A program made the translations under genes and the position numbers. From an uncultured Candidatus Nemicrothrix sp. (GTDB taxonomy: Bacteria > Actinomycetota > Acidimicrobiia > Acidimicrobiales > Acidimicrobilacustridaceae): DNA of 11,356 nt. The notes under the pieces were generated by a model. That model saw nothing but the letters and a program-made list of their open reading frames with translations. It made no database searches and was not told the DNA's origin. Shown here one piece after another: positions 1 to 6,841 of the stretch (the stretch's first letter is position 1; each line of letters starts with the position of its first letter). Location of the stretch: contig CAIKHC010000325.1 in the NCBI GenBank assembly GCA_903827085.1, forward strand, positions 1-11,356, read 5' to 3'.

Positions 1-1
1 C

Positions 2-460
2 GCCTATGTGCCCAATGGCCGGGCTCTCGACGACCCCCACTACACCTACAAACTCGGGTGGCTTGAGCGTCTCCGACAGACGCTCTTGCGCTGTGAAGAC
101 CCCAGCAGCGAACTTGCAGTCTGCGGCGACTTCAATATCTGTCCCGACGACCGTGATGTCTGGAGCCCGGAAGCCTGGGTGGGCAATACGCATGTGAGCG
201 AACCCGAGCGCGAGGCTCTTCGATCCCTTGAGGCGTGGGGTCTCGAGGACGTCTATCGCCGTCACCACGATGAAGGGGGTCTCTATTCCTTCTGGGACTA
301 TCGCGGTGGCGATTTCCACCAGGGTCGTGGTCTTCGAATCGACCTCGTGATGGCGACGGCGTCGCTGGCGGCCCGGTCGGTCGATGCTCGCGTCGACCGC
401 GATGCTCGTAAGGGTGAAAAGCCCAGCGACCATGCTCCGGTGATTGTGCAGTTCGACTGA
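2..460 (+). CDS. xthA: Exodeoxyribonuclease III (3' part; 5' end outside window)
   Basis: This is the C-terminal 152 residues of an exonuclease III/AP endonuclease of the EEP (Xth) fold, a base-excision repair enzyme that cuts 5' of abasic sites and degrades duplex DNA 3' to 5' with Mg2+. The fragment shows the family motifs in order: YVPNG (Tyr2), CGDFNI (Asp43, Asn45), LRIDLV (Asp114) and SDHAPV (Asp143, His144). They correspond to Tyr109, Asp151/Asn153, Asp229 and Asp258/His259 of E. coli ExoIII, so about 107 N-terminal residues lie left of the window. The frame is open to the left edge; the GTG at base 8 is an internal Val codon, not the start. The stop TGA shares its last base with the ATG of the next gene, so the two are probably co-translated. 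No active-site residue is missing from the visible part. Confidence 0.95.
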   Translation, partial: AYVPNGRALDDPHYTYKLGWLERLRQTLLRCEDPSSELAVCGDFNICPDDRDVWSPEAWVGNTHVSEPEREALRSLEAWGLEDVYRRHHDEGGLYSFWDYRGGDFHQGRGLRIDLVMATASLAARSVDARVDRDARKGEKPSDHAPVIVQFD

Positions 461-1179
461 TGAGTGAGGAACCCATCATCGATGTCGCAAATGTGTTCGG
501 CGTCGGACAGATCGGGCGAATCGTTGGCCTTGAGGATGCAATTTTGCTTGAGCCTCTGCTTCGTGAAGTCACGCCGGCTCAACAGGCTGCGCGCGAAACC
601 GCAGAATCGGTGCGGCGACTTGTTCGAGAGCTCGAGGCGACCTCGGCGTCGATCGAGGATTTGGGCTCGCTCGCACGTCAACTTGATGAACTTTCAGAGT
701 CCCTCGCTCGCGGAAACCATGACTCTGAAACCGCTGGCGATCGTCCGAACGCGGCCTATCAGGCCCACCGGCTGCGAGAGCGCAGCCCGTTTATCGGACG
801 AGCCAATCCCGTCGCGTTGCCCCTCATCGTGGAATTCGTCGACGGCGGTGTTGATGCGGTGGCGAATTTCGGGACTTTGTACGAAGGACCACCCGGTTGC
901 TTGCACGGTGGCTATATCGCAGGAATTTTCGATGAAGTGTTGGGTGCGGCGCAGACCTTTTCTGGCCACGCAGGGATGACGGGACGTCTAACGATTCATT
1001 ACCGCAGCCCAACGCCGCTCAACACCGACCTGCATTTGAAGGCTCGCCTCGAGTCGGTGAGTGGGCGCAAAATTCTGTGCAAGGGAACGCTGCACGCCGG
1101 CGATCGACTTTGCGCCGAGGCTGAAGGTCTGTTCATCGCTGTTGATCCCAAAAAACTGATGGGACTCGCTGGCTCCTGA
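460..1179 (+). CDS. PaaI-family hotdog-fold acyl-CoA thioesterase
   Basis: A predicted 239-residue cytoplasmic thioesterase expected to hydrolyse acyl-CoA thioesters. The hotdog domain covers about residues 112-232 and carries GPPGCLHGG (His149, Gly150, Gly151) followed by FDEVLG with Asp158, the usual catalytic pair of the PaaI/THEM4-like group. The strand MTGRLTIHYRSPTPL and the C-terminal LCAEAEGLFIAVD are typical of actinobacterial members. Residues 41-85 are charged and probably helical, as is common in actinobacterial homologues. Residues 1-40 are hydrophobic and less familiar, so a later start (TTG or GTG codons near residues 28-51) cannot be excluded. I chose 460 because the ATG overlaps the xthA stop (TGATG), which suggests translational coupling; no clear Shine-Dalgarno is visible. 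The family is secure, the substrate is unknown. Confidence 0.88.
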   Translation: MSEEPIIDVANVFGVGQIGRIVGLEDAILLEPLLREVTPAQQAARETAESVRRLVRELEATSASIEDLGSLARQLDELSESLARGNHDSETAGDRPNAAYQAHRLRERSPFIGRANPVALPLIVEFVDGGVDAVANFGTLYEGPPGCLHGGYIAGIFDEVLGAAQTFSGHAGMTGRLTIHYRSPTPLNTDLHLKARLESVSGRKILCKGTLHAGDRLCAEAEGLFIAVDPKKLMGLAGS

Positions 1180-1180
1180 A

Positions 1181-1200
1181 CGACTCGAAGTTACGAGTCG
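1181..1200. terminator. Perfect hairpin between convergent genes, possible bidirectional terminator
   Basis: CGACTCG (1181-1187) and CGAGTCG (1194-1200) form a perfect 7-bp stem with a 6-nt loop. It starts two bases after the thioesterase stop, and its loop holds the TAA stop of the helicase on the opposite strand. A moderately T-rich stretch (GTTGTTT) follows on the plus strand. No U-tract follows on the minus strand, so it is at best a weak or Rho-assisted terminator there. The function is inferred from position and symmetry. Confidence 0.4.
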
Positions 1201-3257
1201 GTTGTTTCAGCAATGACAGCGAGGATTTCGTCGCCAAACTTCGAGACTTTGATTTCGCCCATTCCGTTGACGCGCAAGAGTTCGACGGGCGTTGTTGGTT
1301 TGAGGCGCGTGATTTCGGCCAGTGTGTGGTCGTTGCAGACAACGAACGCGGGAACGTCGGCAGATTTTGAACGTTCGGATCGCCAGGCTCGAAGTGCATC
1401 GAACAGTGGATGGTCGGCAGAGTCGAGTGAATCGGGATATTTGCCGGGGCGCTGGCGGGGGCCCTTCGAACCGTTTGCTTTCGACTTGGGCTTCGAGGCA
1501 CGCGTGGTGGTGCTCGATGACTGACTCGGCGCCGTTGCGCCATTGCCGACAGCAATAGGGTCGAGCCCCGCTTCGAGTGCTTCGCAGGCCTCGGCATAGG
1601 TGTCGAGAAATTCCGAACGGTCGCGAGGGATGGATTTCTCACCAAAGGTGCGTGACTTCGCCCAGGTGCATAAGAGTTCTCGTTCCGCGCGGGTTGCAGC
1701 GACATAGAAGAGACGGCGTTCTTCGGCCCAAGCACCGGGAGTCTTGGCGTGACCGATGGGGACGTAGCCCTGTTCGATGCCGGCCAAATGAACGATGGGC
1801 CACTCGAGGCCTTTGGCGGCATGGAAGGTAAGGAGTTCGATGGCCTCGCCGTTGGGATCGGGTTGATCGGCGCGAGTGGTGGCGGTGAGCCACAAGAAGA
1901 ATCCGTTGGCAGTTGGTGGCGATTCGATAGCCATGTAGTCGCGAGCCATTTGTACGAGTGCATCGAGATTGGCGCGGCGTTCGGCCGCACGATCGCTTTC
2001 GGATTCGTCGTCGACGACAACCGAAAGTGCGAGGTCGTGGATGGCATCGGAGAAAGGACGAGGCGTGCGGCGGAGATCGCCAAGTGCCGCTTTGATCTCG
2101 GGCTGGTCGAGTAGAGGCGTGGCGCCGCGCACACGGAAGGGAATGCCCGCTGACTTCATTGCTTCTTCGATGATGGGCAGCTGAGCGTTGGTGCGCACGA
2201 GCACTGCTTGATTGGACCAGCGCGCGCCAGGACCATGGCGGTCGCGTGCGGCGCGCGCGATGGCGGCCGCTTCAGCGCGTTCGTCGGGCAACTCGCGAAC
2301 CGATGGAACGCCACCGTCGGGACGTGTGGCCGACTGGGTGCCGTCGTGATCGACGCCGCGGCCGCCAACGAGCAACGCATTTGCTGCGGCAAGAATCTGA
2401 GGGCTTGATCGGTAGTTGTCGAGAAGACGAATGGTTTCGCCGGCGGGGAAGCGTTGCGGGAAGGTACGGAGAAGATCGGGGTCGGCACCGTTCCACGAAT
2501 AGATGGCCTGATTGGGGTCGCCGACGATGCAGAGGTCGTTGCGATCGCCCCGCCATGCTTCGAGCAGTGCGTGTTGCAGTGGGTTGACGTCTTGAAACTC
2601 GTCGACAAAGAGGTGGGCGAATCGCCAACGCTGTGATGCAGCGAACCCGTCGTCGGAAACGAGGTCGCGATGACAGACGCGCAACATGTCGTCGAAATCG
2701 ATGAGGCGCTTCTGGCGACGCTGGTCCTCGTAACGGGCATAGACCGCTGCGGTGGCTTCGTAAGAGATTGGCGGTTTGCGTCCGGCAGCCTTTGCCGCGT
2801 CGGGGTAGGCCTCGGGTTCGACCATGCGGGCTTTGGCCCATTCGATCTCGGCGACGAAGTCGATACCGGGCGTGGACTTTTCCGCACCGGTGAGCAAACC
2901 AATGACAAACCCCGCCTTGCGAGTCATGAGTTGTGGGGGAGTGATGTTGCGTTCTGCCCAGCGGGTGCGCAACTGCGCGTAGGCAACGGAGTGGAACGTG
3001 CCGGCGGCTACTTGTTCACGGAGGCCGAGTGAACGGAGGCGAGCGGTGAGTTCGCCAGCAGCTTTTCGGGTGAATGTGAGAGCGAGAACATGGCGTGGGT
3101 CGAGATCGCCAGTGGCGGCGCGATAGGCGATACGGCGAGTGAGGACGCGGGTCTTTCCCGACCCAGCGCCGGCAAGGATGCACAGCGGTGAGGTAGGCGA
3201 GGTGACCGCAAGGCGTTGCGCGTTATTCAGGCCGTCGAGAAGGGCGTCGGGTTCCAC
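1191..3257 (-). CDS. uvrD2: UvrD2-like SF1A DNA helicase with C-terminal HRDC domain
   Basis: A 688-residue ATP-dependent 3'-5' DNA helicase of the UvrD/PcrA/Rep superfamily. Visible motifs: a Q-motif region LNNAQRLAV (10-18), Walker A AGAGSGKT (29-36), TFTRKAAGEL (61-70), TFHS (87-90), Walker B DEFQD (219-223), GDPNQAIYSWNGAD (246-259), NYRS (281-284), TFHAAKGLEW (477-486) and VAATRA (519-524). Residues 614-683 form an HRDC domain ending in a helix-hairpin-like LLRVNGMGEIKVSKFGDE. UvrD-type core plus HRDC is the actinobacterial UvrD2 architecture (essential in M. tuberculosis). Unlike mycobacterial UvrD2, no CxxC pairs lie between core and HRDC; residues 570-608 are instead a Ser/Thr/Lys-rich, probably disordered linker. 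The start is GTG at 3257, with TACGGT 7 nt upstream and no Shine-Dalgarno, which suggests a leaderless mRNA. It is divergent from the bPH2 gene and convergent with the thioesterase gene. Confidence 0.93.
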   Translation of the reverse strand: MEPDALLDGLNNAQRLAVTSPTSPLCILAGAGSGKTRVLTRRIAYRAATGDLDPRHVLALTFTRKAAGELTARLRSLGLREQVAAGTFHSVAYAQLRTRWAERNITPPQLMTRKAGFVIGLLTGAEKSTPGIDFVAEIEWAKARMVEPEAYPDAAKAAGRKPPISYEATAAVYARYEDQRRQKRLIDFDDMLRVCHRDLVSDDGFAASQRWRFAHLFVDEFQDVNPLQHALLEAWRGDRNDLCIVGDPNQAIYSWNGADPDLLRTFPQRFPAGETIRLLDNYRSSPQILAAANALLVGGRGVDHDGTQSATRPDGGVPSVRELPDERAEAAAIARAARDRHGPGARWSNQAVLVRTNAQLPIIEEAMKSAGIPFRVRGATPLLDQPEIKAALGDLRRTPRPFSDAIHDLALSVVVDDESESDRAAERRANLDALVQMARDYMAIESPPTANGFFLWLTATTRADQPDPNGEAIELLTFHAAKGLEWPIVHLAGIEQGYVPIGHAKTPGAWAEERRLFYVAATRAERELLCTWAKSRTFGEKSIPRDRSEFLDTYAEACEALEAGLDPIAVGNGATAPSQSSSTTTRASKPKSKANGSKGPRQRPGKYPDSLDSADHPLFDALRAWRSERSKSADVPAFVVCNDHTLAEITRLKPTTPVELLRVNGMGEIKVSKFGDEILAVIAETTDS

Positions 3258-3264
3258 CCGTCAG

Positions 3265-3270
3265 ACCGTA
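3265..3270 (-). promoter_or_regulatory. Candidate -10 element for uvrD2 (leaderless)
   Basis: On the minus strand the hexamer TACGGT fits TANNNT and ends 7 nt before the GTG at 3257. Transcription starting the usual 6-8 nt downstream would begin at or next to the start codon. It is the exact inverted counterpart of TACGGT at 3297-3302. No convincing -35 hexamer is visible. Confidence 0.5.
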
Positions 3271-3296
3271 CTCACCGCCAGCGACAGTGCCGGGGG

Positions 3297-3302
3297 TACG
3301 GT
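3297..3302 (+). promoter_or_regulatory. Candidate -10 element for the bPH2 gene (leaderless)
   Basis: TACGGT lies 5 nt before the ATG at 3308, so a transcript would begin at about the first codon. This supports choosing ATG 3308 over the upstream in-frame GTG at 3287, which would place the -10 element inside the gene. The alternative reading is translation from 3308 using the weak GGGGG at 3292-3296 as a ribosome-binding site. Confidence 0.5.
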
Positions 3303-3307
3303 TTGGA

Positions 3308-3946
3308 ATGCCGTATCCCGAAGACGAACTGCACTCAACCGAAGAACTCATCCTCGACCTTCACCCGCATTGGTGGTTCTTTGCGAAGTCGGCGGCGATG
3401 CTGGCGCTGGCCGTGATCTTGGCCATAGTCACTCTGAGTCGTGGCTGGCCATCATGGATCTCGGTGCCAGTCGCCGTCTTTGTCTTCGCCACGCTCGTGT
3501 GGTTCTTGCAGCGCTATATCCGCTGGGTGAGCACCCATTTCGTACTCACGTCTGATCGCGTCATTTTCCGTACGGGAATCATCGCCAAACACGGCATTGA
3601 GATCCCTCTGGAACGAATCAACACGATCTTCTTTCATCAGCGCATCTTCGAACGCATGCTTGGCCTGGGCGATCTCGATATCGAATCGGCCTCAAAGGAC
3701 GGCGCACAGCGATTCGAAGACATCCGTAACCCCAGCGCGGTGCAGAACGAGATCTACAAACAGATGGAAGCGAATCAGATCAAGGCCGCCGATCGAATTT
3801 CAGGTGGCATCAATCGTGCTCAGGGAGCAGCTGGGTCCGAATCCATCCCCGATCAGATCGCGAAACTCAGTGCCTTGCGCGACCAGGGCGTGTTGACCGA
3901 AGACGAGTTCCAAATGAAGAAGCAGGAACTACTCGGTCGCATGTAG
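3308..3946 (+). CDS. Membrane bacterial PH (bPH2) domain protein with SHOCT tail
   Basis: A 212-residue inner-membrane protein of unknown exact role. Residues 11-23 (TEELILDLHPHWW) are the usual actinobacterial lead-in to two transmembrane helices at about 24-44 and 49-68. A bPH2-type pleckstrin-homology-like domain follows (about 72-148: STHFVLTSDRVIFRTG, then IPLERINTI and a GLGDLDIESA strand). The C-terminus (about 180-211) is a SHOCT helical hairpin, SIPDQIAKLSALRDQGVLTE followed by DEFQMKKQELLG, a short module often found at protein ends and thought to mediate oligomerisation. The 148-179 linker is polar. By topology both N-terminus and PH domain should be cytoplasmic. I chose ATG 3308 because MPYPEDEL resembles the usual family N-terminus and because of the adjacent -10-like hexamer. 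GTG 3287 would add seven residues. Confidence 0.88.
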   Translation: MPYPEDELHSTEELILDLHPHWWFFAKSAAMLALAVILAIVTLSRGWPSWISVPVAVFVFATLVWFLQRYIRWVSTHFVLTSDRVIFRTGIIAKHGIEIPLERINTIFFHQRIFERMLGLGDLDIESASKDGAQRFEDIRNPSAVQNEIYKQMEANQIKAADRISGGINRAQGAAGSESIPDQIAKLSALRDQGVLTEDEFQMKKQELLGRM

Positions 3947-3951
3947 GTCGT

Positions 3952-3975
3952 CGGCGCTTAGTCCTCGACGCGCCG
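3952..3975. terminator. GC-rich inverted repeat at the bPH2/galK convergent junction
   Basis: CGGCGC (3952-3957) and GCGCCG (3970-3975) can pair around a 12-nt loop that contains the TAA stop of galK. The gap between the two convergent genes is only 11 nt. No T-tract follows on either strand and a 6-bp GC palindrome can arise by chance here, so the terminator role is tentative. Confidence 0.22.
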
Positions 3976-4986
3976 CGCACCATCGGAGGGTCGAACAATC
4001 CAGCCCCGACCGCTGATCGCATTCGGGTTGTCGACAGCTCCGCGCTCGCACAGAGCAACGACGCATCCGCCGAATCCGGCACCAGTGAGTCGAGCCCCGA
4101 AAACTCCGGGCAGTGCCACGAGTTGGTCCACGAGTTCGTCAAGAACTGGTGTGGAGACGTCGAAGTCATCGCGTAGCGACGCGTGGCTCTCGATCATTAA
4201 TTGACCAACGTGAATCGGATCATTCGACTGAAGAGCGATCGACGCCTGTCGGACGCGTTCGCATTCGGTTGATACGTGACGAGCTCGTCGAACGAACTCG
4301 CCATGAAGCGTTGCAATATCGCGAGCGGACGCAGTGGCCAGTGGACCAATTTGTTCTGCCGCAAGTTCGCACGATGCTCGTCGTTCTGCATAGGCGGAGT
4401 CGGCGAGTTGACGTTCCTGTCCCGAATGGACGATCCAGATGTCGAGGTCTTCAGGGAATGCGATGTGTTCGATTGCATTGTCAGCGAAGTCGACAACCAT
4501 CGCGTGGCCAGCGCGGCCGAACACGATGCTCAGTTGATCAAGAAGTCCGCATGGCACCCCGACGGCACGCAGTTCGGCGCGCTGACCGAGCAGCGCGAGG
4601 TCCATTGGCGATCCTGAAAATCCCAACGCCAGCGCGAGGGCGATCTCGAAGGCGGCGCTTGAGGACAGCCCGGCGCCAGTGGGGAGTGTGGAACTGATGT
4701 CACCGATGAATCCGGTTGTCCAACCACTTTCCTCTACGACTGCTGCGACGTAACGGCCCCAGAAGGGCTCAAGCGATCTGATGTCGATCGATGTCCCGAG
4801 ATCAAAGGACGCGAGTCCTTCCATAGAGTCCGATCGAAGTTCGATCAGTTCATGGTTTTGTCGGCCGTGAATCGTGATGCCGAGGTCGATGGCACAGGGC
4901 AGCGCAAGACCGCCGGCGTAGTCGGTGTGGTCGCCGATGAGGTTGACCCTCCCGGGAGCGAACACCGTGGTTTCGGTCATTGTCAT
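3958..4986 (-). CDS. galK: Galactokinase (GHMP kinase family)
   Basis: A 342-residue kinase that phosphorylates alpha-D-galactose at C1 with ATP, the entry step of the Leloir pathway. The galactokinase signature GRVNLIGDHTDYAGG sits at 12-26, with Asp in place of the more common Glu before HTDY, followed by LPCAID (29-34). The GHMP ATP-binding loop LPTGAGLSSSAAFE is at 101-114, the catalytic-Asp motif GVPCGLLDQ at 143-151 (Asp150), SAYAERRASCE at 197-207 and the third GHMP motif GARLTGAGFGGC at 297-308. The frame stays open upstream, but ATG 4986 is the better start: it overlaps the galT stop as ATGA and puts the signature the expected distance from the N-terminus. ATG 4980 is a possible alternative two codons later. 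It is about 40 residues shorter than E. coli GalK. The galT neighbour supports galactose over other sugars. Confidence 0.93.
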   Translation of the reverse strand: MTMTETTVFAPGRVNLIGDHTDYAGGLALPCAIDLGITIHGRQNHELIELRSDSMEGLASFDLGTSIDIRSLEPFWGRYVAAVVEESGWTTGFIGDISSTLPTGAGLSSSAAFEIALALALGFSGSPMDLALLGQRAELRAVGVPCGLLDQLSIVFGRAGHAMVVDFADNAIEHIAFPEDLDIWIVHSGQERQLADSAYAERRASCELAAEQIGPLATASARDIATLHGEFVRRARHVSTECERVRQASIALQSNDPIHVGQLMIESHASLRDDFDVSTPVLDELVDQLVALPGVFGARLTGAGFGGCVVALCERGAVDNPNAISGRGWIVRPSDGARRVED

Positions 4987-5873
4987 TTCGCGGCGCGTAG
5001 TTGTGCGGCCGCTGTCACTGGCTCGATGGGGTTGAACCACACGCCACTGCCAAGTTCGCCAGCCGCTACGAATCGTTGCGTGCCAGATGAGCGAAGCATC
5101 GGTGCGATATGTGCATGTAGGCGGAGCGATGTGCGCTCAACGTTGTCGAATGGCCGCTGGTGGAACCACATCATGAACGGCATCGGCGCGTCGAACAACG
5201 CGTCGAGACGTCCGATGCAATCAATGAGGAGCGACGCGAGATCGTTGCGCTCGTTGTCGTTCAGCGATGGAAGGTCGGGGACATCGGTTGAAGGAGCAAG
5301 CAAAAGCTCGTAGGGCCACGACGCAGCGGGTGGAACCCACGCCGACCACTCGCCGTGGGTAGCGACCATGACTTCGTCTGACGGGACATCGAATGTTTCT
5401 TCCGACGCAATGGCATATTCGGTCGTAACAACCGGCGGCACAATGTCGAACGCATAGATCTGTCCGTGAGGGTGAGCAATCGTTGCGCCCACTTCTGGAC
5501 CTCGGTTTTCGAAAATCAACACGTAGGCAACGTCGTCGCGCGCGCCGAGCGCCGCAGAACGTTCCGCCCAGAGGTCGACGACGCGGCGAGCCTGATCGGG
5601 AGTGAGATCAGCGAATGATGCGTTGTGGTCGGAGGTGTACAGAACGATTTCTGCTCGATCGTTTTCGAACGGGGGCCACCGGTTCGGGAAGGCGAGAACC
5701 TCGTAATCATCGGGAGCTTCGAGGCCGCCAACGCAGAACGGACAGGACTCAGAAGGAAGGTTGGGCCGACCCTGGCGGGCTGGGACCATCCAAGCTGGCG
5801 CTCGGCTGAGTGGGTCGATTCGATAGCCAGCAGCGGCGGCCTGCTCGCCATCGAAGTGTTCGTTCCCGCTCAT
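4983..5873 (-). CDS. galT: Galactose-1-phosphate uridylyltransferase
   Basis: A 296-residue HIT-superfamily enzyme that exchanges UMP between UDP-glucose and galactose-1-phosphate, the second Leloir step. Motifs: the zinc pair CPFC (44-47) followed by VGG, AFPNRWPPF (61-69), IFENRGPEVGATIAHPHGQ (120-138) with the covalent-intermediate His136 in HPH, MMWFHQRP (234-241) and RLHAHIAPMLRS (251-262). It is about 50 residues shorter than E. coli GalT, consistent with compact actinobacterial versions, and all recognisable catalytic motifs are kept. The frame continues upstream to 6200, but that part is antisense to the hydrolase gene. ATG 5873 gives a sensible N-terminus and has TACCGT 7 nt upstream. 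It is first in a two-gene galT-galK operon; no galE or galM is in the window. Confidence 0.93.
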   Translation of the reverse strand: MSGNEHFDGEQAAAAGYRIDPLSRAPAWMVPARQGRPNLPSESCPFCVGGLEAPDDYEVLAFPNRWPPFENDRAEIVLYTSDHNASFADLTPDQARRVVDLWAERSAALGARDDVAYVLIFENRGPEVGATIAHPHGQIYAFDIVPPVVTTEYAIASEETFDVPSDEVMVATHGEWSAWVPPAASWPYELLLAPSTDVPDLPSLNDNERNDLASLLIDCIGRLDALFDAPMPFMMWFHQRPFDNVERTSLRLHAHIAPMLRSSGTQRFVAAGELGSGVWFNPIEPVTAAAQLRAAK

Positions 5874-5880
5874 GGACCGA

Positions 5881-5886
5881 ACGGTA
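5881..5886 (-). promoter_or_regulatory. Candidate -10 element for galT (leaderless)
   Basis: On the minus strand TACCGT (TANNNT) ends 7 nt before ATG 5873, so the galTK transcript would start at about the first codon. No Shine-Dalgarno lies in the 7-nt gap. No clear -35 hexamer, operator or repressor palindrome is visible in the 60-nt divergent region shared with the hydrolase gene. Confidence 0.5.
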
Positions 5887-5897
5887 GTCGTGGTCGC

Positions 5898-5926
5898 TTG
5901 ACCGCATCCCGGGTGGGGGCGAGGAT
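5898..5926 (+). promoter_or_regulatory. Candidate promoter of the hydrolase-racemase-deacetylase operon
   Basis: TTGACC (5898-5903) matches a -35 box well. After a 17-nt spacer, GAGGAT (5921-5926) keeps the A2 and T6 positions of a -10 box and ends 7 nt before ATG 5934. The same GAGG (5921-5924) is also a good Shine-Dalgarno core at 9-nt spacing. The two readings exclude each other if the transcript really starts at the ATG; the sequence alone does not decide. Confidence 0.35.
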
Positions 5927-5933
5927 TCCCCCC

Positions 5934-6809
5934 ATGCGCGCACAGGCCAATGGCATCGAAATCGAATATGAAACCCTCGGCGATCCGGCAGATCCGCCGC
6001 TCTTGGTCGTTGCGGGACTGGGTTGCCAACTCAAATGGTGGAGTCCGGATTTCTTGCAGGGTTTCGTCGACCGTGGCTTCTTTGTCATCACCTTCGACAA
6101 CCGAGACGTTGGCCTGTCGACGAAGATCGATACCCATATCAATCTCATGGAATCTGTTGCTGGGTATCTGCAGGGCAAGCCGATCGAGGCTCCGTATCAA
6201 CTTTCTGACATGGCTGCAGATGCGTGGGGACTCTGCGATGCGCTTGGTCTCGATCGGGTCAATCTCATTGGTGCCTCGATGGGCGGCATGATCGTTCAGC
6301 AGATGGCCATTGATAACCCAGAGCGTGTTGTTTCACTCACGTCAATCATGTCGACCACGGGTGATCCCGATGTCGGCCAACCCACAGCGGAGGCCGTCGG
6401 CGTATTGCTCGAGCCGGCGCCGACTGAGCGTGAAGCAAACTTGGCGAAGTCTCTTGAAGCAGGCCGCTTGCTTGCCGGTCCGGTCTATTGCGACGAAGAC
6501 TGGATTCTTGAGCGCAACACATTGCAGTTCGATCGTTGCTTCCATCCAGAAGGACAGGTGGCGCAATTGCTCGCCATTGTGACCTCACCGCCACGATCCG
6601 AACGCCTGCGTGAAATCGATGTTCCTGCTCTTGTTGTTCACGGAACCATTGACCCGTTGGTGACATTCAGCGGCGGCGAACGCACCGCTGAGTCTTTGCG
6701 GGGCAGCGAGTTTCTTGTTCTTGAAGACATGGGCCACGATGTGCCCCGTCAGTACTGGGCCACCATCATTGAGCACGTCACTGCGCTCGCCGCTCGGGCC
6801 AACGCGTAA
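5934..6809 (+). CDS. Alpha/beta-fold hydrolase
   Basis: A 291-residue serine hydrolase of the alpha/beta fold, of the esterase type common in actinobacteria and resembling the RdmC/aclacinomycin methylesterase-like group. The nucleophile elbow GASMGG (113-118) supplies Ser115. Asp240 in [13 protein letters not shown] and His268 in [12 protein letters not shown] complete the triad, and LVVAGLG (24-30) holds the oxyanion-hole region. [13 protein letters not shown] (54-66) is a strong family hallmark. There is no signal peptide, so it should be cytoplasmic. The frame is open back to 5625, but that extension is antisense to galT. ATG 5934 fits the family N-terminus ([12 protein letters not shown]) and has GAGG 9 nt upstream. 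A CoA-racemase gene follows 32 nt later, hinting at lipid or sterol-like acyl metabolism, but the ester substrate is unknown. Confidence 0.9.
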   Translation: MRAQANGIEIEYETLGDPADPPLLVVAGLGCQLKWWSPDFLQGFVDRGFFVITFDNRDVGLSTKIDTHINLMESVAGYLQGKPIEAPYQLSDMAADAWGLCDALGLDRVNLIGASMGGMIVQQMAIDNPERVVSLTSIMSTTGDPDVGQPTAEAVGVLLEPAPTEREANLAKSLEAGRLLAGPVYCDEDWILERNTLQFDRCFHPEGQVAQLLAIVTSPPRSERLREIDVPALVVHGTIDPLVTFSGGERTAESLRGSEFLVLEDMGHDVPRQYWATIIEHVTALAARANA

Positions 6810-6829
6810 CCACTTTTCTTTCCACCTTT

Positions 6830-6834
6830 AGGAG
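6830..6834 (+). promoter_or_regulatory. Shine-Dalgarno site for the racemase gene
   Basis: AGGAG lies 7 nt before ATG 6842, in the 32-nt gap after the hydrolase stop. It is the clearest ribosome-binding site in the window. It fits an internal operon gene that, unlike the transcription-unit-leading genes, needs a leadered start. Confidence 0.75.
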
Positions 6835-6841
6835 CACAGTT

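Noticed and set aside
1133..2908. Long minus-strand open frames (333 and 250 codons) overlapping the helicase
   Set aside because: They are out-of-frame shadows of uvrD2, rich in Ser/Pro/Arg with no domain. The helicase frame carries all SF1 motifs across the same bases.
5625..5933. Upstream in-frame extension of the hydrolase (103 extra codons)
   Set aside because: It runs antisense through the galT zinc and FPNRW motifs. ATG 5934 matches the family N-terminus and has a GAGG site.
5874..6200. Upstream in-frame extension of galT
   Set aside because: It is antisense to the hydrolase N-terminus and out of keeping with GalT length. ATG 5873 with TACCGT 7 nt upstream is better.
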